Shown here: in pieces, positions 8,573 to 17,128 of the stretch | How the letters are laid out: the number at the start of each line of letters is the position of its first letter | Numbering within the stretch: the first letter of the stretch is position 1 | Source of the DNA: Sphingosinicella humi | GTDB taxonomy: Bacteria > Pseudomonadota > Alphaproteobacteria > Sphingomonadales > Sphingomonadaceae | Reading direction: 5' to 3' | Assembly: GCF_003129465.1 (NCBI RefSeq) | Contig: NZ_QFFF01000001.1 | Coordinates: 1,659,501 to 1,723,500 of the forward strand | DNA length: 64,000 nucleotides | The notes under the pieces: model-generated | Database searches by the model: none | Told to the model about the DNA's origin: nothing | What the model saw: the letters and a program-made list of their open reading frames with translations, nothing else | Program-made: the position numbers and the translations under genes

Positions 8573-9045
8573 CCGACAATCGGGTGCGGCGGCAGAAGCT
8601 GATCGCCGAGATGATCCGCGCCGGCTCCGTCTCCAGCCAGGAGGAAGTGACCGCCCGGCTCGCCGAGCAGGGCATTGCTGTCACCCAGGCGACCGTGTCG
8701 CGCGATCTCGACCAGATGGGCGCCGTCAAGGTGAAGCGCGGCGGGGTGCTCGGCTATGCGCTGCCGGACCAGATGGCCGACAATGACTGGGCCGCTTCGC
8801 GGCTGCAGAGCATCCTTGCCGACTGGGTGCAGTCGGTGGAGGCGGCCGGAAACCTCATCGTCATGAAGACGCCGCCCGGCTCTGCCCATCTCGTCGGCCT
8901 CGCCCTCGACCAGGCGAATTTGCCCGAAGTCGCCGGCACTATCTGCGGCGACGACACGCTGTTTCTCGCGCTCAGGAACGGCGTCCATCCCGACGCCGTC
9001 GCCCACCGCTTCCGCGCTCTTTCTCTGTCACAGGAACCGAAATGA
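8569..9045 (+). CDS. argR: Arginine repressor ArgR
   Basis: Arginine-responsive transcription factor of 158 aa. The N-terminal winged helix contains [14 protein letters not shown] and [11 protein letters not shown], the ArgR recognition region. The C-terminal oligomerisation domain has the arginine-binding GTICGDDT. It starts at ATG 8569, overlapping the argF stop, with a strong GGGGGAGG. Lying inside the operon it probably controls, it fits the ARG-box palindrome at 4516-4533 and implies autoregulation. Confidence 0.95.
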   Translation: MTDNRVRRQKLIAEMIRAGSVSSQEEVTARLAEQGIAVTQATVSRDLDQMGAVKVKRGGVLGYALPDQMADNDWAASRLQSILADWVQSVEAAGNLIVMKTPPGSAHLVGLALDQANLPEVAGTICGDDTLFLALRNGVHPDAVAHRFRALSLSQEPK

Positions 9046-10280
9046 CCTCCAAGCCCAAGAAGGTCGTGCTCGCTTATTCGGGCGGGCTCGATACCTCGAT
9101 CATCCTCAAATGGCTCCAGACCGAATATGGCGCGGAAGTCGTGACCTTCACCGCCGATCTCGGCCAGGGCGAGGAAGTGGAGCCGGCGCGGCGCAAGGCC
9201 GAGCTGCTCGGCATCAGGCCGGAGAACATCTTCATCGAGGACCTGCGCGAGGAGTTCGTCCGCGATTACGTCTTCCCGATGTTCCGCGCGAACACCGTCT
9301 ATGAGGGCCAGTATCTGCTCGGCACGTCGATCGCCCGGCCGCTGATCGCCAAGCGCCAGATCGAGATCGCGCGGGCGGTGGGGGCGGACGCGGTCTGCCA
9401 TGGCGCCACCGGCAAGGGCAACGACCAGGTCCGTTTCGAGCTCGGCTATTACGCTCTGGAGCCGGATATCCGCGTCGTAGCGCCCTGGCGCGAATGGGAT
9501 TTCGCCAGCCGCGAGCAGCTGCTCGATTTCGCCGAGAAGCACCAGATCCCCATCGCCAAGGACAAGCGCGGCGAGGCGCCCTTTTCGGTCGACGCGAACC
9601 TTCTTCATTCCTCGTCCGAAGGGAAGGTGCTGGAGGACCCGGCGCTCGAGGCGCCCGAATATGTCCACCAGCGGACGATCTCGCCGGAGGACGCGCCGGA
9701 CAGGCCGACGGTGATCGAGATCGCGTTCGAGAAGGGCGATCCCGTCGCCATCGACGGCGAGACGCTGTCGCCGGCCGCGCTGCTGGCGCGGCTCAACCAG
9801 CTCGGCCACGACAATGGCATCGGCCGGCTGGACCTGGTGGAAAACCGCTTCGTCGGCATGAAGTCTCGCGGCGTCTACGAGACGCCCGGCGGCACCATCC
9901 TGCTCGCCGCCCATCGCGGCATCGAATCGATCACGCTCGACGGCGGCGCCATGCATCTGAAGGACGAGATGATGCCGCGCTACGCCAAGCTCATCTACAA
10001 TGGCTTCTGGTTTTCGCCGGAGCGCGAGATGCTGCAGGCGTTGATCGACAAGAGCCAGGAGAATGTGACCGGCACGGCGCGTGTGAAGCTCTACAAGGGC
10101 AACGCCACGGTGATCGGCCGGGAAAGCCCGCTGTCGCTCTACGACCAGGATCTCGTCACCTTCGAGGAGGGTACGGGCGGCTACGACCAGCGCGACGCGG
10201 CCGGCTTCATCCGCCTCAACGCGCTTCGGCTCCGCATCGAGGCGCGGCGGCGGACAAGGCTCGGCCCAGACGGCGCGTAA
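9042..10280 (+). CDS. argG: Argininosuccinate synthase
   Basis: Joins citrulline and aspartate using ATP. PP-loop motif [10 protein letters not shown] is at residues 10-19; the citrulline/aspartate region [15 protein letters not shown] is intact. Length 412 aa is normal. It overlaps the argR stop by 4 bp and is the last gene of the operon, followed within 10 bp by a terminator hairpin. argH is not in the window. Confidence 0.96.
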   Translation: MTSKPKKVVLAYSGGLDTSIILKWLQTEYGAEVVTFTADLGQGEEVEPARRKAELLGIRPENIFIEDLREEFVRDYVFPMFRANTVYEGQYLLGTSIARPLIAKRQIEIARAVGADAVCHGATGKGNDQVRFELGYYALEPDIRVVAPWREWDFASREQLLDFAEKHQIPIAKDKRGEAPFSVDANLLHSSSEGKVLEDPALEAPEYVHQRTISPEDAPDRPTVIEIAFEKGDPVAIDGETLSPAALLARLNQLGHDNGIGRLDLVENRFVGMKSRGVYETPGGTILLAAHRGIESITLDGGAMHLKDEMMPRYAKLIYNGFWFSPEREMLQALIDKSQENVTGTARVKLYKGNATVIGRESPLSLYDQDLVTFEEGTGGYDQRDAAGFIRLNALRLRIEARRRTRLGPDGA

Positions 10281-10288
10281 GGTCCGAT

Positions 10289-10320
10289 AAAGGGGCGGAT
10301 GGATAGCCTCGCCCTTTTCT
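10289..10320 (+). terminator. Rho-independent terminator after argG
   Basis: AAGGGGCG pairs with CGCCCTT (one bulged G) across a short loop, followed directly by TTTTCT. It begins 9 bp after the argG stop and ends 3 bp before the next gene, so it closes the arginine operon. Confidence 0.65.
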
Positions 10321-10323
10321 TCT

Positions 10324-11286
10324 ATGGACTTGGCCATGGGACCAGCCGCCGAACATACCAAGCATAGGCACGCCGCGGCCGCGGCCGAGCAGTGGCACCA
10401 GCACGCCTTTCTGGGCGAGGCCCACCACGCCAACGAGCGGCGGACGCGCTGGGTGGTCGCCCTCACCACCGTGATGATGGTGGGGGAGATCGCCGCCGGC
10501 TGGCTCACCGGATCGATGGCGTTGCTGGCCGACGGCTTCCACATGGCGACCCATGCGGCGGCGCTGGCGGTGGCGGCCGGCGCCTATGCCTTCGCCCGCA
10601 GGCGCGCGCACGATCCGAGCTTCGCCTTCGGCACCGGCAAGGTCGGCGATCTCGCCGGTTTCGGCTCGGCGCTGATGCTCGCGGTCTTCGCCATCGGGAT
10701 CGGGGTGGAGTCGATCGAGCGGCTGATCGAGCCGCGCGGCGTGGCCTATGACGAAGCCATCGTCGTCGCGGTGCTCGGGCTGCTGGTCAATCTCGCCTCG
10801 GCCTGGCTGCTGTCGGACGGGCATCAGCATGGCCACGATCACCACCATCATCACGACCATAATCTCCGCTCAGCCTATTTCCACGTGCTGGCGGACGCAT
10901 TGACCTCGGTGCTCGCCATCCTCGCCCTGCTTGCCGGCCGTTATCTCGGTTGGGCCTGGCTGGACGCGGCGGTGGGGATCGTCGGCGCGCTGGTGATCCT
11001 GCGCTGGTCCTGGGAACTGATGCGCGACACCGGAAGCATCCTCCTCGACCGCTCCGACCTCAAGCTGGCCGACGAGGCGCGGCGACGCATCGAGAATGAT
11101 GGCGACGCCCGCGTCACCGACCTCCACATCTGGCGGATCGCGCCAGGCGCCCACGCCGGCATCGTCTCGCTGGTCGCCGACCGGCCGCACGAGGTCGCCG
11201 AATATCATCGGCGCCTTTCGGACCTCGACACCATCGTTCACCTGTCGATCGAGATCCATCGCTGCCCCGGCCCCGACTGCCGCTGA
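10324..11286 (+). CDS. dmeF: CDF-family metal exporter, DmeF-like
   Basis: Proton-coupled efflux of divalent metals (Co/Ni in DmeF) across the inner membrane. The 320-aa protein has a His-rich N-terminus, six membrane segments, the metal sites LADGFHMATH and HVLADALTSV, a His-rich loop after helix IV (GHQHGHDHHHHHDHN), and a cytoplasmic C-terminal domain with LHIWRIAPGAHA. The HHANERRTRWVV entry segment is typical of the DmeF branch. ATG 10336 is an alternative start; neither has a good Shine-Dalgarno. The gene abuts the arg terminator, so its promoter must overlap it or it relies on read-through. Confidence 0.87.
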   Translation: MDLAMGPAAEHTKHRHAAAAAEQWHQHAFLGEAHHANERRTRWVVALTTVMMVGEIAAGWLTGSMALLADGFHMATHAAALAVAAGAYAFARRRAHDPSFAFGTGKVGDLAGFGSALMLAVFAIGIGVESIERLIEPRGVAYDEAIVVAVLGLLVNLASAWLLSDGHQHGHDHHHHHDHNLRSAYFHVLADALTSVLAILALLAGRYLGWAWLDAAVGIVGALVILRWSWELMRDTGSILLDRSDLKLADEARRRIENDGDARVTDLHIWRIAPGAHAGIVSLVADRPHEVAEYHRRLSDLDTIVHLSIEIHRCPGPDCR

Positions 11287-11295
11287 ACCCACCCG

Positions 11296-12099
11296 ATGCA
11301 TACCGTCGCCGAAGCCTGCCGCGCCGTGCTCCTTGCCGGCGATCCTTATGCCAAGGTCCGGCTGGCCCGCACCGTCGCCCGTGCCTGGCGGAGGGGCGGG
11401 CTGACCCATGTCTTCAATGTCGCCATGCCGGAGCGTCCCGCGCGGCCGCCGCGGCCGGAGCTGCTGCCGCCTTCGCGGATGCCGAAACGGGGGAAGGGCG
11501 GGTCGGAACGCGGCCGCATCGCGATGCTCCACGCGCTCGCCCATATCGAATTCGGCGCGATCGATCTCGCCTTCGACGCGGCGGGGCGGTTCGGTGCCGA
11601 GTTCCCGCGGGGATTTGTCGATGACTGGATCGGCGTCGGTGCCGACGAGGCGATCCATTTCGCCTTGCTCGACCGGCGGCTGAAGAGCCTCGGCTCCTCC
11701 TACGGCGCGCTCCCCGCCCATGACGGCCTGTGGGAGGCGGCCGAGCAAACGGCCGGCGATTCGCTCGCCAGGCTGGCGGTCGTGCCGATGATATTGGAGG
11801 CCCGCGGGCTCGACGTCACGCCGGCCACGGTGGAGCGGTTGGAGAGGGTCGGCGACCACCGTTCGGCGGCCATCCTCTGGCGCATCTATCACGACGAAAT
11901 CCGCCATGTCGGCGCCGGAACGAGATGGTTCAAAACAGCGTGCGAATCTCGCGGATTTGAGCCGATCAGCCACTGGAAACGGTTAACGAAAACCTACTTC
12001 CGGGGGGTGCTGAAGCCTCCGTTCAACGATTCGGCGCGTGATGAAGCCGGTCTATCCCGCGATTTTTACGCGGGGCTTGCCGGGGCAAGGGATGTTTAA
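11296..12099 (+). CDS. DUF455 ferritin-like protein
   Basis: A 267-aa helical protein of the DUF455 family. Acidic/His motifs on the helices suggest a carboxylate di-metal site: LAHIEFGAIDLAFD, VGADEAIHFALL, PAHDGLWEAA, and YHDEIRHVGAG. Metabolic role is not known to me; members are sometimes linked to tRNA or sulfur metabolism but nothing here proves that. It starts 10 bp after dmeF, so the two may be co-transcribed. Confidence 0.85.
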   Translation: MHTVAEACRAVLLAGDPYAKVRLARTVARAWRRGGLTHVFNVAMPERPARPPRPELLPPSRMPKRGKGGSERGRIAMLHALAHIEFGAIDLAFDAAGRFGAEFPRGFVDDWIGVGADEAIHFALLDRRLKSLGSSYGALPAHDGLWEAAEQTAGDSLARLAVVPMILEARGLDVTPATVERLERVGDHRSAAILWRIYHDEIRHVGAGTRWFKTACESRGFEPISHWKRLTKTYFRGVLKPPFNDSARDEAGLSRDFYAGLAGARDV

Positions 12100-12234
12100 C
12101 AGTCTCCGCTCACACGTCACGGGGTGGGCAACTTCTTGACGCACTAAAGCCGGGCGAAGAGCCCAGAGTATAGTTTTCTACGGTCGCTTTTCGGCGGCCG
12201 TGCCGACCCCGCGTTGGGTCGACCGGGGATGGTG

Positions 12235-13182
12235 ATGACGAATTTGGTTCAGACGAAGAACGGCGCGGCGGCTTTGAAGTTCCGCAATATTTTCAAGCCG
12301 CGCGACATCTTCTTCCACGACGGCAAGAGCTTGCGTCGCGTCAGCGTGAGCGTTCCGGTGCAGGTCGTGGCGGCGCTTGCCGTTCTTTTCCTCATCGGCT
12401 GGTCGGCCTTCGCCGCCGCCCAGATCGCGACCACCAAGACGGTGGATCCGGCCGAGGTGGCTCGCATGGAGCTTCGGGTCCGCGCCATGCAGGCTGACGT
12501 CCAGGCGATCAAGGCCGTGGCCGACAAACGCTATCAGATGACCGAAGAGGCGCTTCGCGAGCTCGGCTTGGATCCGAAGCGCTTCCAGGGCACCGGCGGT
12601 CCGTTCGAGGCGGTCGACTCGCTCGGCACGGAATCCGATCCCCGGTTCAAGCAGCTCTTCACCACTTGGAAGCGGCTCGACCAGATCGAGCAGGGCACGA
12701 TCGCCATTCCGTCGGTCGAGCCGGTCAAGGGCACCGCCTTCACCAGCGGCTTCGGCGTCCGCTCCGACCCCTTCCGCGGCCGCGCCGCCATGCATGCCGG
12801 TATCGACCTCGCCGGTCCGGTCGGCACCGAAATCTACGCTACCGCCGACGGCATCGTCAGCCGGTCCGAATATAATGGCGGGGGTTACGGCAACCTCGTC
12901 GTCCTCAACCACGGCCGCGGCATCGAGACCCGTTATGGTCACCTGTCGAAGCGGCTGGTCGCCGACGGCCAGCGCGTGAAGCGCGGCGACCTCATCGGGC
13001 TGATGGGTTCGACCGGCCGCTCCACGGGCAGCCACCTCCACTATGAAGTGCGCATCGACGGCAAGGCCGTGAACCCGATCCCCTTCATGCAGTCGAACGA
13101 CTATCTGCTTGCCGTCCAGCGCCGCGCCGCCGCGGCCAACAAGGTCGCCATGGGCGGCCCGCAGGAAGGCGGCAGCAAGTAA
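12235..13182 (+). CDS. M23-family (LytM) peptidoglycan endopeptidase
   Basis: Membrane-anchored murein hydrolase or an activator of one. After a cytoplasmic basic start, one helix (about residues 45-65) anchors it; a short coiled region follows, then the LytM domain. Zinc ligands of M23 are visible: H and D in MHAGIDLAG, and the HLHYEV pair near the C-terminus. I chose ATG 12235 with GGGGA before it; ATG 12229 and a TTG at 12214 are in the same frame. A clear terminator follows. Substrate is presumably the peptide cross-bridge. Confidence 0.88.
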   Translation: MTNLVQTKNGAAALKFRNIFKPRDIFFHDGKSLRRVSVSVPVQVVAALAVLFLIGWSAFAAAQIATTKTVDPAEVARMELRVRAMQADVQAIKAVADKRYQMTEEALRELGLDPKRFQGTGGPFEAVDSLGTESDPRFKQLFTTWKRLDQIEQGTIAIPSVEPVKGTAFTSGFGVRSDPFRGRAAMHAGIDLAGPVGTEIYATADGIVSRSEYNGGGYGNLVVLNHGRGIETRYGHLSKRLVADGQRVKRGDLIGLMGSTGRSTGSHLHYEVRIDGKAVNPIPFMQSNDYLLAVQRRAAAANKVAMGGPQEGGSK

Positions 13183-13205
13183 ATTTTCCTGGTTAGGAGA
13201 GGATA

Positions 13206-13238
13206 GGCCCGTCGGTCGCAAGACCGGCGGGCCTTTCT
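13206..13238 (+). terminator. Rho-independent terminator after the M23 gene
   Basis: A 12-bp stem (GGCCCGTCGGTC with its complement, one G-U wobble) closed by a GCAA tetraloop and followed by TTTCT. It starts 23 bp after the stop codon. Confidence 0.8.
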
Positions 13239-13280
13239 GCATGGGTCGTCATTCTTCCGACTGACCGGTGTCGAGGCTGG

Positions 13281-13415
13281 CTACCGAAGCTGGAAGCAGG
13301 GTGCTGCGTCGGCCGGGCGTTCAACAACGATCAGGACCTGAGCCACAGCGGCGCTCGACAGGAAAAATGCGGCAAGCAGGCCAGTCAGGGTAGCTTCCCA
13401 GCGTCTTGGCATCAT
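13281..13415 (-). CDS. Possible 44-aa secreted peptide
   Basis: Short minus-strand frame starting ATGATG at 13413-13415 and ending in TAG. The product begins MMPRRWEATL, continues with a hydrophobic stretch (TGLLAAFFLSSAAVAQ) and an AVA-Q signal-peptidase site near residue 25, leaving a ~19-residue mature peptide with one Cys. AGAGAGGCGG sits 4-5 bp upstream, a plausible Shine-Dalgarno, next to a small CTTGC-TTC-GCAAG hairpin. It diverges from the wHTH-TPR regulator gene. No family is recognised; conservation is needed to accept it. Confidence 0.4.
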   Translation of the reverse strand: MMPRRWEATLTGLLAAFFLSSAAVAQVLIVVERPADAAPCFQLR

Positions 13416-13527
13416 GACCCGCCTCTCTTGCTTCGCAAGACTCACTCGTCCCATCGATCATGAAAAGACAAATCGGCCCCGATCAGCTAGTAAGGGAAGG
13501 TGATCTTTTGGTGATGGATCGCCGATC

Positions 13528-15789
13528 ATGGCGGGTCTCGGCACCGGAGTGCGCGCGTCACGGATCGATCTCGCCACGACGCCCGATTTCGATCTAGGCC
13601 GCCTGCGCGTCCGGCCCGCCCATCGACAGGTCTGCATCAACGGCGACTGCCGCGAACTGGAGCCCCGCATTATGCAGGTGCTGGTCGCGTTGGCGGCCGG
13701 GCGGCCCGAAGTCGTCTCCCGCGACAGGCTCTTCGAGGAATGCTGGAACGGACGGGTCGTTGGCGACGATGCTCTCAACCGCTGCGTCGTCGCGCTACGA
13801 CATCTCGCAAAGGAGACGGATCCGCCGGCGTTCGTAATTCAGACGGTGCCCCGCGTCGGCTACAGTCTGGAGGTCCCGTCCGCCACTCAAGGGGCCTCGC
13901 CGCCGCCGAACTCAGCTGGGAAGACCAACCTTGGAGCAGGCTTGGCACGGAAGCCTGCGCTTTTGCTGCTTATCGGTCTGGCAATATTGGCGGCGACGCT
14001 CACCGGCATCTACTTGTGGAGGACGGATCGAATATCGAGCACCGATCAAGCGCCTGCGTCGATCGCCGTACTTCCTTTCCGCAACCTGTCCGATGCCGAC
14101 CCCTATTTCGCCCAAGGCATGAGCGACGAAATTCTGGCGCGGCTGGCCCGCGAGCCCCAGTTCCGCGTCGCTGGTCGCACGTCCTCCGGCTTCTTCAAGG
14201 ACGCGGCTGACCTTCGGGAGGTCGGGCGGAAGCTTGACGTGAAATATGTCCTGGAAGGCAGCGTGCGGACGCAGGCCGGTCGAGTGAGAGTCAATGCCGC
14301 TCTGGTGCAGGTGAAGGACGGCATGCGGCTCTGGTCGAGCAGCTATGACGGGTCGTTGGACGACATATTCGCCATCCAGCGCCAGATCGGCAATGCAATT
14401 GCCGCTGCGCTGAAGCGTCAGTTGGTCCGCTTGCCGCCTTCCGGCCCGCTCGTGACGCGCGGCGACGTCTACAGTCTCTACCTCACGGCCAAGGGATTGA
14501 TGCGCACGAGAAAGCCCTCCAATGCCGCCACCGCCGCCGAGCTTCTTCGCCGCGCACTGGAACTCGACCCGAACTATGCACCCGCCTGGTCGAGTCTCGG
14601 CAAGGCTCTGCGGCTGGCTGCGAACGCCGAATCCGACGACACTTTCCTTAAGCTTCAGCAGGAAGCCACGACCCATGTCAGACACGCGCTGAAGCTCGCG
14701 CCGAACTTGGCTGAGGCACATGGCGCGCTCGGGATGATCCTCGGCTTCGCTTCACCCGAGGCAGCCGCCCATATTCGTCGCGCCGCGCAACTCAATCCCA
14801 ATGATGGCGAGATCCTCTTCTGGCTCGGCCATGTGGAAGGAAATGCCGGCCGTTTCGACCGGCAGCTTGCCGCATATCGTCGCGCCGTCCGGATCGAGCC
14901 CCTGCTGCCGACCGCGATTCAGACCGCGGCGGAAATAGCGCGGGAGATGGGTTATCGCGAACTGGCCGAGCAATATGTGGCGCGCGGGGCGGCTCTCGGC
15001 CCTGCCTGGCACCATGGCCTGCAAGGGTTCCTCGCCTATCAGAATGGCGACTATTCCGAAGCGGTGCGTCATTGGCTGGCGGGTGCCCAGGGCCCTGGCG
15101 GTGAGGAGCGCTACTATTTCCGCGGCGCCGCCGGCAGCACGTTGCGAATGCTCGGGTTGCCGGATCAGGGCCGGATCGGGCCTAACCTCGTCGATCCCGA
15201 GTTGCGGGTGATCATGACAGAGCCGCCAACGGCCGAGACCTGGCGCGCCCGCACCCGCAATCCGGTCGCCGAGGAGGTGCTCTACAGGCCGCGGAATCTG
15301 GTCGCGGCGAAGCTGATGCTGGCCAAGCGGCGGCACTTGGAATTGCTCGAGACGTACGACAGCCCCGCCGGTTTGCTGGGCCTGAAAAAGGGGCAGCGCC
15401 CTCGCCTCGATCAGCTGCAGGCAGTTCCGGTGGTCGCTCTCGCGCTGCGCGCCGGCGGCAGGAGCGCCGAAGCCGATCGGCTGCTCGCAGAGGCCGACTC
15501 AACGATCCGCGCCGTCCTCGCTCAGCAAAGGCGAACTCCTTCATCGTTGCACGCCAATGCGGCGGCGGTCTGGGCGCTGCAAGGCAGGCACGATCAAGCG
15601 CTTACGGCTCTGGAGCGGGCCGTGCGCGACGGTTGGATGCACGCGGACCAGACGGACTTGCCGGATATCGGCGACGAGCCCGGCTTCCAGTCGCTGCGAG
15701 GGAATGGACGCTTTGAAGCGATCCGGACTCGTATCAGTGACCATCTCGCGCGCGAGAGCCGTGAGGCGGCGGCACTGCTACGAACTTGA
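13528..15789 (+). CDS. CadC-like membrane regulator: winged helix, TM helix, TPR region
   Basis: A 753-aa one-component regulator. Residues ~20-115 are an OmpR/PhoB-type winged helix (ELEPRIMQVLVALAAG, VVSRDRLFEECW, and PRVGYSLE at the wing). One TM helix (~143-164) follows. The outer part starts with SIAVLPFRNLSDADPYFAQG, the domain found before TPRs in adenylate-cyclase-like and CadC-like proteins, and then TPR-type helices to the end. DNA binding in the cytoplasm with a periplasmic TPR sensor is the likely layout. The start ATG at 13528 follows a run of GATC-rich sequence; an earlier TTG/GTG is possible. Target genes are unknown; the divergent small ORF is a candidate. Confidence 0.83.
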   Translation: MAGLGTGVRASRIDLATTPDFDLGRLRVRPAHRQVCINGDCRELEPRIMQVLVALAAGRPEVVSRDRLFEECWNGRVVGDDALNRCVVALRHLAKETDPPAFVIQTVPRVGYSLEVPSATQGASPPPNSAGKTNLGAGLARKPALLLLIGLAILAATLTGIYLWRTDRISSTDQAPASIAVLPFRNLSDADPYFAQGMSDEILARLAREPQFRVAGRTSSGFFKDAADLREVGRKLDVKYVLEGSVRTQAGRVRVNAALVQVKDGMRLWSSSYDGSLDDIFAIQRQIGNAIAAALKRQLVRLPPSGPLVTRGDVYSLYLTAKGLMRTRKPSNAATAAELLRRALELDPNYAPAWSSLGKALRLAANAESDDTFLKLQQEATTHVRHALKLAPNLAEAHGALGMILGFASPEAAAHIRRAAQLNPNDGEILFWLGHVEGNAGRFDRQLAAYRRAVRIEPLLPTAIQTAAEIAREMGYRELAEQYVARGAALGPAWHHGLQGFLAYQNGDYSEAVRHWLAGAQGPGGEERYYFRGAAGSTLRMLGLPDQGRIGPNLVDPELRVIMTEPPTAETWRARTRNPVAEEVLYRPRNLVAAKLMLAKRRHLELLETYDSPAGLLGLKKGQRPRLDQLQAVPVVALALRAGGRSAEADRLLAEADSTIRAVLAQQRRTPSSLHANAAAVWALQGRHDQALTALERAVRDGWMHADQTDLPDIGDEPGFQSLRGNGRFEAIRTRISDHLARESREAAALLRT

Positions 15790-15800
15790 GCTATTTGCCC

Positions 15801-15845
15801 AGAGAGGGAAATAAAGCTGCCCCCAGCAGCTCTATTTCCCTCTCT
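15801..15845. terminator. Bidirectional terminator-like hairpin overlapping the end of purC
   Basis: A near-perfect 20-bp stem: left arm 15801-15820, loop CCCCA, right arm 15826-15845, one mismatch. It sits 11 bp after the wHTH-TPR stop. The right arm includes the last codons and stop of the convergent purC gene, so the terminator sequence is part of purC coding sequence. No strong T-run follows on either side. Confidence 0.65.
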
Positions 15846-16611
15846 TCTGGCGGTGCTTTTCGAGGTCGAGGACGCTGTTGGCGTCGCCTTCGGGAAGCAG
15901 GCCGAGCCGGCGCGCCACTTCCTGATAGGCCTCGGCCTCGCCGCCGAGGTCGCGGCGGAAGCGGTCCTTGTCGAGCTTCTCGTTGGTGGTCATGTCCCAA
16001 AGGCGGCAGCCGTCGGGGCTGATCTCGTCGGCGAGGATGATGCGGCTATATTCGTTTTCCCAGATCCGGCCGAACTCGAGCTTGAAGTCGACGAGGCGGA
16101 TGCCGATCGCCGCGAAAAGGCCGCACAGGAAATCGTTCACGCGCACCGCCATGTCGGCGATGTCGTTCATCTCTTCCTGGCTGGCCCAGCCGAAGCAGGC
16201 GATATGCTCGTCGGCGATCAGCGGATCGCCGAGCGCGTCGTCCTTGTAATAATATTCGATGATCGTGCGGGGGAGCTGCGTCCCCTCCTCGATGCCGAGC
16301 CGCTTGGAGAGCGTGCCGGCGGCGACGTTCCGCACCACCACCTCGATCGGCACGATCTCGACCTGGCGAATGAGCTGCTCGCGCATGTTGAGGCGGCGGA
16401 TGAAATGAGTCGGCACGCCAATCTGGCCGAGCAGGGTGAAGATATGCTCGGAGATGCGGTTGTTGAGCACGCCCTTGCCCGAGATCGTCCCCTTCTTCTG
16501 GGCGTTGAAGGCGGTCGCGTCGTCCTTGAAATACTGGATGAGCGTGCCGGGCTCCGGACCTTCATAGAGGATCTTGGCCTTGCCTTCGTAGATCTGGCGG
16601 CGGCGGGACAT
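15832..16611 (-). CDS. purC: SAICAR synthetase
   Basis: Purine synthesis: joins CAIR and aspartate with ATP hydrolysis. The 259-aa protein starts [16 protein letters not shown] and carries [34 protein letters not shown] and the [12 protein letters not shown] signature. Length is slightly above the usual ~240 aa. It is convergent with the wHTH-TPR regulator and shares that gene's terminator hairpin. No purS/purQ follows; the minus-strand gene after it in the direction of transcription is absent, so it is monocistronic here. Confidence 0.95.
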   Translation of the reverse strand: MSRRRQIYEGKAKILYEGPEPGTLIQYFKDDATAFNAQKKGTISGKGVLNNRISEHIFTLLGQIGVPTHFIRRLNMREQLIRQVEIVPIEVVVRNVAAGTLSKRLGIEEGTQLPRTIIEYYYKDDALGDPLIADEHIACFGWASQEEMNDIADMAVRVNDFLCGLFAAIGIRLVDFKLEFGRIWENEYSRIILADEISPDGCRLWDMTTNEKLDKDRFRRDLGGEAEAYQEVARRLGLLPEGDANSVLDLEKHRQKRGK

Positions 16612-16714
16612 GGGTGGCGTGCTCCGGACGAAAAGACAAAGGCCCCGGTGGCGCGGTCGTGGGCGCGGCCGAGGCGGACGGGGAGCCTATAGAGGATGCG
16701 CACGAGGGGCGCAA

Positions 16715-17128
16715 TCAGGGCGCGCTTCGCGACAGGGAGGGAAGAAAAGGCTCCGCCACTTCGCGCGGCACGCGGATGGGGCGGCTGCTGGCCTTGTCGA
16801 TTATGGCCCAGGTCGTACGCGCTCGCACTCGGGGCCTGCCGTCCTCTCCGACGAACTCGACATGCCGGTCGAAACGCGCTCCCCTCGGAGCCTCGCCGAC
16901 CCAGGTTCGCCCCGTCACCGTCTCGCCTGGTCCAACGCTCCTCAGATAGTCGATCTCGTGCCGGGTCACGACCCAGATATAGGCCTCCCGATGCTCCGCC
17001 GGCGCAACCGCCTCCCAATGCGCTGTCGCCATGTCCTGTATCCAACGCACCCAGACGGCGTTGTTCACATGGCCGAGCTCGTCGATGTCCTCGGGCCGTG
17101 CGGTGATCCGCTTCTCGAAGATCTTCAT
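16715..17128 (-). CDS. Hotdog-fold acyl-CoA thioesterase (4HBT/YbgC type)
   Basis: A 137-aa cytoplasmic thioesterase. The catalytic segment PEDIDELGHVNNAVWVRW holds the Asp and the His/Asn loop typical of the 4-hydroxybenzoyl-CoA thioesterase group; RHEIDYLRSVGPGETV and RARTTWAIID complete the fold. ATG 17128 overlaps the stop of the upstream oligopeptidase B gene (ATGA), so the two are one transcript. Substrate acyl chain is not predictable from sequence. Confidence 0.87.
   Translation of the reverse strand: MKIFEKRITARPEDIDELGHVNNAVWVRWIQDMATAHWEAVAPAEHREAYIWVVTRHEIDYLRSVGPGETVTGRTWVGEAPRGARFDRHVEFVGEDGRPRVRARTTWAIIDKASSRPIRVPREVAEPFLPSLSRSAP

Noticed and set aside
12136-12174. Sigma-70 promoter for the M23 gene (TTGACG ... 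TATAGT)
   Set aside because: Spacing is 27 bp, far from 17; no alternative -35 fits the TATAGT.
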